This document shows, one piece after another, positions 52,332 through 60,092 of a DNA stretch of 64,000 nt. The stretch lies in the NCBI GenBank assembly GCA_015061575.1, contig SUWF01000007.1, positions 1-64,000 on the forward strand, read 5' to 3'. Numbering within the stretch: position 1 is the stretch's first letter; every line of letters starts with the position of its first letter. The notes under the pieces were generated by a model, which worked only from the letters and a program-made list of their open reading frames with translations, was not told the origin of the DNA and did no database searches. Made by a program: the position numbers and the translations under genes. Source of the DNA: Lentisphaerota bacterium (GTDB taxonomy: Bacteria; Verrucomicrobiota; Lentisphaeria; Victivallales; Victivallaceae).

Positions 52332-55286
52332 TTATTCAGCGTAGACCTCCAGTTCAGTCAACAGACGATTGGGCAGCTTTTTATCCCGCTGGATGGAGTC
52401 AATCCGCAGCTTGCGCAGTTTTACCGGAGTAAATACAACTTCCGACTTGTGCGCAGTATTGTTCTTCAGTTCGCCTAAAACTTTGCCGTTTTCGTCCAGC
52501 ACTCTGGCGCCGGTAAAGGCGCTTTTGCCGTTGAATTCAAAGGCGTAAAATACAACTCTGCCCACGGTAACAACCTTGCCGAAATCGATTTCCAACGCAG
52601 GCGCTTTATCTTCAGGCCGCGGCGAGTAATACATCATTATATCCCGCAGCTCTTTTTCGATAATGCCGTCCTGCAGCCAGTATTCTCCGCAAACTGAATA
52701 AGGTTTCTGCACGATGGCACTGCTGGCTTTGATGCGGGGCACATGTTTGGGCACAATACCCCGGGAGTATTCTTCCATCTGGCGGTAACTCAACTCGCCG
52801 GCTGCCAGCAGATTGCCCGGCTTAAACCGCTCTCTGTCCAGCTGGGCGATCCGATTGCGCACGGCCGCCAGATCAATACTGTTGCTTCGTAGCGAGCCGG
52901 CAATATATACATGTGTATGCTGCGGATCGAACCGGTCGGTGATCGTGCCGTTTTTGACCTCCACAAACCTGTTTTCGCCGCTGACCGCCAGCTTGCCTTT
53001 GATGTAATCAGGAACCTGCAGCGTGGCCGTAAAAGGTTTATCGCTGACACTTACAGCTATAACTATAGCCTCATTACCGTAACGCTTGGCCCCGGCGATC
53101 AGTTCATCGATGCTGCGATCGCTCGGCAAAAGACCGTTATCTGTAGGCTGCAGCAAAAGATCCTGCAATACTTCTATTTCGGCCCCCAGCACAAAAGGCG
53201 CTTCCCGCAAACTGTGCGCCGCCATCCCCCGATAGACCAGAGAATATGGCATGATCCCCTTGGCATTGCCGATAAAACCAAGCATATTCTGCTGGCGCAG
53301 TTCGTCAAAGCTGGGCGCCCGCCCGGCCACGCCATGCGGATTGACCCGGGCAAAGTCAAAGGCTTGCGGCGCCAGATAACCGGAAACGCCCAGTTCATTG
53401 GCCAACCGGGCAAAATCGTAGCTGGCCCGACGTTTTTTGCTGGTAGTGCCGTCCAGATAATAATCCACATAGCAATCCGGCATCAATATATCGCCGCCTG
53501 CGGCAAACATGCGCAGCCCATCCAGACCATAGTTGAGCATGATCACCGGGTGATAAGGATCGACAGCAGCCAGATAATCCCGCAGCTCCTTCTGCCAATC
53601 CACGCTGAATCCCCAGCCTTCCGGTTCATCGGCGGCATAATAACCGAAAAATGCCGGATGATTTTTGACCACTGCCACCAGACGATCCAGCACTTTTTTC
53701 TGCTCGCTGCCAAGCTTGCTCTGCTGGCGGGATTCTTTATCAAAGTATTTAAGTTTCCAACTGCCGGAAAACTCCACATAAGGCGGCATCATAACCTTCA
53801 AATTGGCCGCATGAGCCTTATCAAGATAATCGATCAGATGTTCCGGACTTTTGAAATTATATGCATAAGTATGCAGCATGGTCATACCGGGATATTTGTG
53901 CGCAGCACTCAACCCGAAGTAACCATTAGGCATAAATCTTTTACCGTCGATATAAGTTATGCCGTCTTTGTCGAACCAGACCTCGCCTTTGCACGGCGGC
54001 AGTTTGCGGATAACAGTTCTGGCGCCGCCGGCAGAGAGAACATATTCACCGTCCACAAGTTTATCGGCCGGAAAAACCACTTTGTTGACCTTTTCTGCTG
54101 CGGCAATAACTTGCTGCAGTTCCACATTTTTGCCTTGCAGTTTGACGGTCAATTCTTTGCCGATATTTTCCTCCAGAGTGATGACCGCTTTGATGGAGTC
54201 AACTTTTTGCGACGCATAAATATTATTGCGGTACGCCGGATTCACCACCTTTATTTTGACCGGCTGATAATCCAGCAGGTGCTTGGAGATATGCTCGGCC
54301 AGCAGTCGCTTGCGGCCGTCAAAAAGCTCCAGCCGAACCGAATACAGTCCCGCTTCGGGCAGTTCGATGGCCAGCGCTTTTTGGGCGATGGTGTTGACCG
54401 GACAGGAACAGCCGCAGCTGGAGCTGATCTCCCGGTTCTTTTTATCGATCAAAGTCACTTTGATCCGGGCATTGGCCCGCTTATCGGTGCGGTTGATCAC
54501 TGAATTATGGATATTGGCATAAAGTTTGCCGCCATCTTTAAAGCATTTTACGATGGGAGCTTCCAACTGCCAGCGGTAAAAATCCTTCTGGAAATTCTTC
54601 AATACGACTGGCCGCATGGCAGCGGGCGACACAAACACATTCCGTTTGCTTACCGTATTGGCCGATGCTTCATAAGTTTCCCGCCCGACATAGCGGTTAC
54701 GGCCGATGACCATAGCTAATTCCGGAGCCCCGGCACTCTTGCCGCTGCGGAACGCCCCCAGCGGGATCGATAGTTCAACACTCCAGAAGTCCTTGCCGAT
54801 TTCGCTGGATATGATCCTGGCATTGCTCTTCCAGGCTTCGGAGATCACATAAGTTTCGGTACCGGTATTGTCATCTTCACCTGAATTATCGGCATAGACA
54901 CCATTGGCCGTTACTATGAGCTGATAGAACTTTTCCGGCTCCGCCTGAGGTATAAAGTTCAGATCCAGCGAATCAGTACGCCAGGCGTAAGGATTTTCCC
55001 GGCCGGTATTTTCAAGCAGTTTCAACTTGCCCGTATTGGGTTCATCGGCAATTACTGCCACATACAAATTGTGATTATCGTGAGCAAGTTTGTAGCGGGT
55101 CCCCGGTTCGGCCGGACGACTGCCGCCCAGCACTTTGAAATCACTTTGCCAGTCAACAGGCAAATTTTTGACCGATCCGGGTTCACCGGATACCTTGCAG
55201 AAAGGTATATCAAGCGGTTCCGCAGCTGCAAGAGTACAAGCCATTACTGCTGACACGCCTCCGACAACTAATTTTCCAATGTTCAT
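52332..55286 (-). CDS. Secreted CBM9 / GH-like barrel / C-terminal beta-domain protein, paralogue
   Basis: A 984-residue protein with signal peptide (1-22), a paralogue of 27528-30512. The CBM9-like domain (about 30-230) has HNLYVAVIADEPN, DSLDLNFIPQ and WSVELSIPLGAF. The GH-like barrel (about 430-740) starts EVWFDKDGITYIDGKRFMPNG and carries YYAADEPEGWGF near 560, matching the LTDEPEG of the paralogue. A conserved block DLAAVRNRIAQLDRERFKPGNLLAAGELS follows, then a C-terminal discoidin-like domain. The shared DEPEG motif suggests the acid/base residue. GAGGT precedes the ATG. It is the third gene of the operon begun by the pseudopilin at 56949. Confidence 0.8.
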   Translation of the reverse strand: MNIGKLVVGGVSAVMACTLAAAEPLDIPFCKVSGEPGSVKNLPVDWQSDFKVLGGSRPAEPGTRYKLAHDNHNLYVAVIADEPNTGKLKLLENTGRENPYAWRTDSLDLNFIPQAEPEKFYQLIVTANGVYADNSGEDDNTGTETYVISEAWKSNARIISSEIGKDFWSVELSIPLGAFRSGKSAGAPELAMVIGRNRYVGRETYEASANTVSKRNVFVSPAAMRPVVLKNFQKDFYRWQLEAPIVKCFKDGGKLYANIHNSVINRTDKRANARIKVTLIDKKNREISSSCGCSCPVNTIAQKALAIELPEAGLYSVRLELFDGRKRLLAEHISKHLLDYQPVKIKVVNPAYRNNIYASQKVDSIKAVITLEENIGKELTVKLQGKNVELQQVIAAAEKVNKVVFPADKLVDGEYVLSAGGARTVIRKLPPCKGEVWFDKDGITYIDGKRFMPNGYFGLSAAHKYPGMTMLHTYAYNFKSPEHLIDYLDKAHAANLKVMMPPYVEFSGSWKLKYFDKESRQQSKLGSEQKKVLDRLVAVVKNHPAFFGYYAADEPEGWGFSVDWQKELRDYLAAVDPYHPVIMLNYGLDGLRMFAAGGDILMPDCYVDYYLDGTTSKKRRASYDFARLANELGVSGYLAPQAFDFARVNPHGVAGRAPSFDELRQQNMLGFIGNAKGIMPYSLVYRGMAAHSLREAPFVLGAEIEVLQDLLLQPTDNGLLPSDRSIDELIAGAKRYGNEAIVIAVSVSDKPFTATLQVPDYIKGKLAVSGENRFVEVKNGTITDRFDPQHTHVYIAGSLRSNSIDLAAVRNRIAQLDRERFKPGNLLAAGELSYRQMEEYSRGIVPKHVPRIKASSAIVQKPYSVCGEYWLQDGIIEKELRDIMMYYSPRPEDKAPALEIDFGKVVTVGRVVFYAFEFNGKSAFTGARVLDENGKVLGELKNNTAHKSEVVFTPVKLRKLRIDSIQRDKKLPNRLLTELEVYAE

Positions 55287-55308
55287 ATTTTACCTCAAAT
55301 CCAATACC

Positions 55309-56202
55309 TTATTTAACCGATACCGGCAGCAGTTTGGTCCGGTAAAAACCTTTGCCCGCTGCATCATGTCCGTAAAGCTGCACAATAAAGGAATATTCTC
55401 CCGGCACCAGCCTCAAGCTGTCATTTTTTATCACCGCACTGCCCTTGCCGCCGCTGACTGTCACAGCCCGGTTGCCCTGCACTTCGATCCGGTCAGCTTT
55501 GCTGTTCGCCGGATTCTTGATAACCTTGGCGGCATTGGCCGCAAAAAATGCTTCCGGCCCCCAAACCCGGGTGATAAAACAGCTGTAAAGCCGGATTTTT
55601 TTGGCAGGATCAACCTGAAAATCCAGCTTGATTTCCGGCAGCGTGCTGTTGGCTTGCAATTCGATTTTTCCGGGGGTAAGTTTTATATATTCTACCATTG
55701 GCGCCGCCCCGCCCGGCACGATGCTGCTGTTGTCACCGGCACTAATGGTCAAAAAAAACTGTCCGCCTGCATAATAGCGCCTGTTGTTTTTATCCAGATA
55801 CGAACCGACAGCCAGAATCGCATAATCGCCTTCCTTATAACCGGCAGTATTGATTTTAAGTGCAACTTCCGCAGTAGACTTGCGCTCAGTAAATCTGCTG
55901 TAAGGCTTGACCACAAAGGAATCGTAATTTTTGTGAGCGTGCTTTACGATCTTGAGGTTGGGTATATCAAAAAAAGCCTTGGGGGCATCTTTACGCAAGA
56001 TCTTCACATCGTAGCCATCGACCACAAAACCTTCCCGGGCTGTGATTTTCAAGCTGCATTCCACCACCTCGCCAGCTTTGGCTTCGACCATATCCGGCGT
56101 AAAAATAAAGCTCTTGACCGGATTGACCGGAGCAGCCACCGGATCATCGCCAAAAATCTCAACAGCACAGCTGAGCAGTATCAGCAAAAACAATCTTTTC
56201 AT
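55309..56202 (-). CDS. Secreted protein with two Ig-like beta domains
   Basis: A 297-residue protein with signal peptide MKRLFLLILLSCAVEIFG. The two halves (about 30-155 and 170-297) each read as an Ig-like beta-sandwich: FTPDMVEAKAGEVVECSLKITA in the first and LTPGKIELQANSTLPEIKLDFQV in the second, both with alternating hydrophobic strands and a final GEYSFIVQLYG-like strand. No catalytic motif. Perhaps a binding or linker subunit for its neighbours. It lies three bases after the pseudopilin gene and 22 before the GH-like gene, with GGAG before its ATG. Confidence 0.72.
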   Translation of the reverse strand: MKRLFLLILLSCAVEIFGDDPVAAPVNPVKSFIFTPDMVEAKAGEVVECSLKITAREGFVVDGYDVKILRKDAPKAFFDIPNLKIVKHAHKNYDSFVVKPYSRFTERKSTAEVALKINTAGYKEGDYAILAVGSYLDKNNRRYYAGGQFFLTISAGDNSSIVPGGAAPMVEYIKLTPGKIELQANSTLPEIKLDFQVDPAKKIRLYSCFITRVWGPEAFFAANAAKVIKNPANSKADRIEVQGNRAVTVSGGKGSAVIKNDSLRLVPGEYSFIVQLYGHDAAGKGFYRTKLLPVSVK

Positions 56203-56205
56203 TTA

Positions 56206-56949
56206 TCAATCTCCAACTTCATTGATTGCAGCATAACGTTTGACAAAAGTCGCATAAGAATCCCGGGGGAAGGTTTTGGTTTTGACGTATCCAGCCATAT
56301 AAAGGGCGTTGATCTGCCCCGGATGACTGAGATCATCGTAAGTTTTGGGTTCGATCAGATTGATCTGGTGGTCATTGGCAATGACCCGCCCCGGATCATC
56401 GGTTCCATAAAGAATACAACGGTGCGTACCATATTTGGCTGCATCCGTTTCGTTATGGTTCCAGCCGTAATAACTGGTGAAATACTGCCCGGGGGAAGAG
56501 GGATTTACCTTACCGCCATTGATCGTATCGCTGGGGCAGTTGTAAGCCTGAGCCATTTTATCCAGCCAGACTTTGTAGTTGGTTATTTCGCCATCACCGA
56601 CTGTTAAATACCCCTGATAGACCAATCGGGCCTGCGGAGAAATATAATTGGCCAGAGTTGACGAATTATATGTGTAATAATAGTAGTATTCGGTGCAATG
56701 CGCTCCGTTGAAACCATCGACACGCCGCGAATTGCTGTCTTGCGCATAAGACAGATCTGCCAGCCCGATCTGCTTGAGCTTGCTTATGCAGCTGGCATTG
56801 CGCGCCCGCTCCCGGGCCGCCGACAACGCCGGCAGCAGCATTGCTGCTAAAATCGCAATAATGGCAATTACGACCAGCAGCTCAATAAGGGTAAAACGGC
56901 GCAGTCTTGGGACTGCGCCAACGGGTGGATTGGATTGGTTGCGTTTCAT
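56206..56949 (-). CDS. Pseudopilin-like secreted protein
   Basis: A 247-residue prepilin-like protein: a 17-residue basic leader, then [17 protein letters not shown] and the hydrophobic helix. The helix region is almost identical in protein to the pseudopilin at 16497, through ALSAARERA. The residue before the cleavage Phe is Arg, not Gly. The C-terminal [12 protein letters not shown] follows the H-X9-DG plan with D replaced by A. It is the first gene of a secreted-protein operon, just like its homologue. AAGGAG lies before the ATG. It is divergent from the GntR/LacI-type regulator. Confidence 0.85.
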   Translation of the reverse strand: MKRNQSNPPVGAVPRLRRFTLIELLVVIAIIAILAAMLLPALSAARERARNASCISKLKQIGLADLSYAQDSNSRRVDGFNGAHCTEYYYYYTYNSSTLANYISPQARLVYQGYLTVGDGEITNYKVWLDKMAQAYNCPSDTINGGKVNPSSPGQYFTSYYGWNHNETDAAKYGTHRCILYGTDDPGRVIANDHQINLIEPKTYDDLSHPGQINALYMAGYVKTKTFPRDSYATFVKRYAAINEVGD

Positions 56950-56973
56950 TTTTTCTCCTTTGGTATATAGGTT

Positions 56974-56993
56974 GATACAAATAACTGCAACTG
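56974..56993 (-). promoter_or_regulatory. TTGCAG-type operator candidate (site C)
   Basis: On the minus strand CAGTTGCAGTTATTTGTATC, 25 bases before the pseudopilin start. It shares ACTGCAA with site B and CTGCAA(A)CTGTT with site D, and lies in the region shared with the divergent regulator gene. Confidence 0.4.
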
Positions 56994-57120
56994 TTTTTTT
57001 ATTCCACTTGTCTTACAGCTTTATAAAAGCGGCAAGGCTACAATATCACTTTCCGATTAATATTATAAATCAAAACAACGCTTATTTCAAGAGATAAAAG
57101 CACTTTTTTCACCTAAAATG

Positions 57121-57149
57121 TGGCAAGACCACTTTATCAGTGCTATATT
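57121..57149 (+). promoter_or_regulatory. Promoter candidate for the GntR/LacI-type regulator
   Basis: TGGCAA at 57121 and a better TATATT at 57144, 17 bases apart. A short GTGG-CAAGA-CCAC dyad overlaps the -35. Confidence 0.35.
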
Positions 57150-57176
57150 AAAATTGATCGCTATTGGAGGTGCAGC

Positions 57177-58220
57177 ATGAATAAACTTGATAAGATCCTT
57201 GAAACTTTGCGTTGTGAATTATCAACCGGGAAGTATCCGCCGGGCAGCCGCTTTCCGTCCGAATACGACCTGGTTCGCCGTTTTGATGTCTGCCGGGGCA
57301 CGGCCAACAAAGCTGTGACCATGCTCTGCAATGCCGGTTTTCTTAAACGCGGCCAGCGGGGGTCCGGAACTATGGTGATCAAAAAATCTCTGCCGGATAC
57401 CCGGAAAATCGTCTTTTTAGGCGGCCTGGCAGGGATTTTTGCCACTTCGATCATCAATGGCGTTTTTGCCGCCGCTGATGAACGCAATGCCCAGCTTATT
57501 TTGCAGGCGCCCCCCATCAAAAATCTGCAGCAGATGCTGGAAAATATCGTCCACGATATTGACGGGATCGTTACTTACGGCTACCGGATGCTGCCGGATG
57601 ATCTGCCCATACCGGTAGTTTACATCGACGAGGCCATCCCCGAATATACCCCCAACTGCCACCATGTGGTCAACCGCAATTACGAAGGCGCCCAACTGAT
57701 GATGCAAGCATTGTGGGAGCGTGGACATCGCAATATAGCTATCTGCGCAAACAGCAGTTATTTGCAGACTCACCGCTGGTATCGGGTGCGGGGATTTATG
57801 GAAACGTTGGAAAACTTGAGCGGCCAGCCCGCCGACAAGCTTTTATACTCCACCGTGGAAGGCACGATCCTGGAGGCCCGTCTGCTGCTGGAAAGAATTC
57901 TGCAGCGCAACTGCAATACTACTGCCATCGCCACTGACTGCGACGATTTGGCTTTGCTGCTGGTGGCCGCGTCCCGGCAGCTGGGAATCACAGCGCAGGA
58001 TCTGGTGATCACCGGTTACGGGAATTTGATGGAAATGCTCCCCGGGGCGGCTTCATGTATAAATATACCCAACGTGGAGCAAAGTCCTTTTTTGCTGGGG
58101 GCTACCGCCGTCAACACGTTGCTGGATATTATTGAAGGCAGGATCAGCAATGAACCAACTATGCAATATATAGATGCCATACCGGTAAATCTGGATCAAA
58201 TCCCCGTGATCAAACCATAA
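57177..58220 (+). CDS. GntR-type HTH / LacI-type sugar-binding transcriptional regulator
   Basis: A 347-residue regulator of the AraR-like chimeric type. Residues 1-70 are a GntR winged helix (ILETLRCELSTGKYPPGSRFPSEYDLVRRFDVCRGTANKAV, then LKRGQRGSGTMV). Residues about 75-345 resemble the LacI/periplasmic sugar-binding domain, with NRNYEGAQLMMQALWERGHRNIAICAN, WYRVRGFMETL and TAIATDCDDLALLLVAASRQLG. It should bind DNA and release or bind with a sugar effector. GGAGG lies six bases before the ATG. Divergent from the pseudopilin operon, it is the natural candidate controller of that operon. Confidence 0.9.
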   Translation: MNKLDKILETLRCELSTGKYPPGSRFPSEYDLVRRFDVCRGTANKAVTMLCNAGFLKRGQRGSGTMVIKKSLPDTRKIVFLGGLAGIFATSIINGVFAAADERNAQLILQAPPIKNLQQMLENIVHDIDGIVTYGYRMLPDDLPIPVVYIDEAIPEYTPNCHHVVNRNYEGAQLMMQALWERGHRNIAICANSSYLQTHRWYRVRGFMETLENLSGQPADKLLYSTVEGTILEARLLLERILQRNCNTTAIATDCDDLALLLVAASRQLGITAQDLVITGYGNLMEMLPGAASCINIPNVEQSPFLLGATAVNTLLDIIEGRISNEPTMQYIDAIPVNLDQIPVIKP

Positions 58221-58252
58221 CTGCCGCTCAGCCCGGCAGCAATGGTTATTTT
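58213..58252. terminator. Weak terminator between convergent genes
   Basis: AACCAT-AA-CTGCCG pairs with CGGCAG-CA-ATGGTT, followed by ATTTT. It overlaps both stop codons. Confidence 0.5.
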
Positions 58253-60039
58253 CCGGCGGCAACGCCTGGATAATCACGTTCGACAAAGAAATCTTTGCGC
58301 ATGATTTCCTGAACTTTGCCATCCGGAGTTATGCTTATATGGTCAAAGACCTGATTGTTCACATCCCGGTGGATAACTTCCAGCGCATTGCTGTTTACAT
58401 TTACCAGCATATTGGTAAATTGCAGATTTTCCGGCATGGAGCTATTGGGTCCGCCCATGATCAACACCGGAAATTGATACTTTTCGCCGATCGCCGGATG
58501 CTTGATCACCGGCGGCTGATATTTTTTGTTTAACGGCCAGAAACAGCGGTTCTGCCCCGGCACACTGCGGAAAGGCCGGTGCACATGCCCGCCGATCCAC
58601 AAATGGATCCGGTGTTCAGGCGTCTTTCCGGCAAAGAGCGGATCGATCAATTTGCGTACATTGCCGGGCATAAAACCATAACCATACCCCAGCGGCGTTG
58701 CGTGAGCAAGCACGATCCGGTATCTGGCCGTGCGGAACATATCCATTTTTACCGCCTGCCGGAGCCATTTGGCCTCAGCGGCAAAATACGGTTCCAAATC
58801 GTTCAAAAAACGGGTCCCGGGAGGCGCTTCGCCGGGCGCATCATCACCAAAGTCCAACACCAGAAAACAGACCTCGCCGTAGCGGAACATGTAATACCCC
58901 TCCCGCCCCGGCTCCGGAGCCGGGAAATAGTCAAAATATTTACCGGCATCCCGTCCGTAATATTCGTGATTGCCCCGCACCATCACCAGCGGCTTATCCC
59001 GTCCGGCGGCGTCACAATAATAATTGACAAACTCCTCAACGATCGTTTGGTTGAAATCGCTGTTCCAGTCCACATCGCCGATAAAAGCAAAAAAATCACA
59101 CTGCCGCGCCTCCGGAAAATCAAACAGCTTTTTCAGCAAAGCCTGGCGCCGGGGGGCCGGGAATTGTATATCGCTGGAAGCCAGAAAGCTGAATTGCTTT
59201 TTATCCATGGCCGGAGCGGAGCGGAAAGTATATATTTTTTGCGGCAGCAGCGCAAAGTTTCTGGTTTCGTCCATCACCACAATTTTGTATTCATAAACTT
59301 TATCCGGCTCCAGATCCGTCAAACGGATGCTATGCACGCTCAGATCCCGCCGGATTTGTCCGCCCAAATTGTTATAAATGCGCTTCCACTGTTTTTCTCC
59401 CTTGACCCGGAAATCCACTCCGCACGGCGCCGGACGGTTAAGCGCAAACACTATCGACACAGCATTTTCAGCGCTATCCGGAGTCATTACCCACGGTTGA
59501 TAAAGCACCTCCAGAGTTGGAATGTTTTTAAGCTGGGCACACAGCCAAAATTCACATCTGCCGCCCAAAACCTCCCAGATCAGCTGATTGTGTCCGGCTT
59601 TCAGATCCAGCTGCACATAGTGATCATTATTGCTGGGCGGTGTGGCATCATTGCCGCAAATCATGGAATCGAACACTTTCCGGCCATTGCAATAGAGTCT
59701 GCATTTCCAGTCCACGCCCAAACCCAGAACAACTTTTTGAGCTTTTTCAACTTCAAAATCGCTGGTGACGACTGTCCTTTCCAACACTTTCGGCCGTTGT
59801 TTGAGGACTTTGTACAAATCGATCTTTCCCTGCCGGGGATATACAAATTTCTGAGCTTTGACCACCCGTTTATCCGGCAGAGTCAGCGTTCCATCCAACC
59901 GCTGAGCTTTATCAAACAAGCCATCCGGCATTCCCGGTACATAGTAGTAATTCCACTGCCACTGATGTGTGGGCGCTACTCCATTGGCACATAACACGAT
60001 CACCACAAAAAACGACATCAAAAATATTAATTTTTTCAT
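58246..60039 (-). CDS. Secreted purple-acid-phosphatase-like metallophosphoesterase
   Basis: A 597-residue protein with signal peptide (1-18). Residues about 20-200 are beta-rich and 200-280 resemble a purple-acid-phosphatase FN3 domain (VHSIRLTDLEPDKVYEYKIVV). The metal-site motifs follow: SDIQF near 290 (in place of the usual GDxH), FIGDVDWN near 318, VRGNHEYYG near 355, VLAHATPLGYG near 445 and IGGHVHRPF near 482. It hydrolyses phosphate esters, perhaps on phosphorylated glycans. It lies at the edge of the regulator locus and has its own promoter and a TTGCAG site. Confidence 0.88.
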   Translation of the reverse strand: MKKLIFLMSFFVVIVLCANGVAPTHQWQWNYYYVPGMPDGLFDKAQRLDGTLTLPDKRVVKAQKFVYPRQGKIDLYKVLKQRPKVLERTVVTSDFEVEKAQKVVLGLGVDWKCRLYCNGRKVFDSMICGNDATPPSNNDHYVQLDLKAGHNQLIWEVLGGRCEFWLCAQLKNIPTLEVLYQPWVMTPDSAENAVSIVFALNRPAPCGVDFRVKGEKQWKRIYNNLGGQIRRDLSVHSIRLTDLEPDKVYEYKIVVMDETRNFALLPQKIYTFRSAPAMDKKQFSFLASSDIQFPAPRRQALLKKLFDFPEARQCDFFAFIGDVDWNSDFNQTIVEEFVNYYCDAAGRDKPLVMVRGNHEYYGRDAGKYFDYFPAPEPGREGYYMFRYGEVCFLVLDFGDDAPGEAPPGTRFLNDLEPYFAAEAKWLRQAVKMDMFRTARYRIVLAHATPLGYGYGFMPGNVRKLIDPLFAGKTPEHRIHLWIGGHVHRPFRSVPGQNRCFWPLNKKYQPPVIKHPAIGEKYQFPVLIMGGPNSSMPENLQFTNMLVNVNSNALEVIHRDVNNQVFDHISITPDGKVQEIMRKDFFVERDYPGVAAGK

Positions 60040-60050
60040 AATTGTCAGCT

Positions 60051-60063
60051 TAACAGTTTGCAG
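60051..60063 (-). promoter_or_regulatory. TTGCAG-type operator candidate (site D)
   Basis: TAACAGTTTGCAG, directly downstream of the -10 of the metallophosphoesterase promoter. It matches site C over CTGCAA(A)CTGTT. Confidence 0.35.
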
Positions 60064-60092
60064 ATTATATAAATAAAGTTATAACTATTTCA
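60064..60092 (-). promoter_or_regulatory. Promoter of the metallophosphoesterase gene
   Basis: On the minus strand TGAAAT (60087-60092) and a perfect TATAAT (60064-60069), 17 bases apart. The -35 overlaps the stop codon of the upstream FAD-protein gene. Confidence 0.5.
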
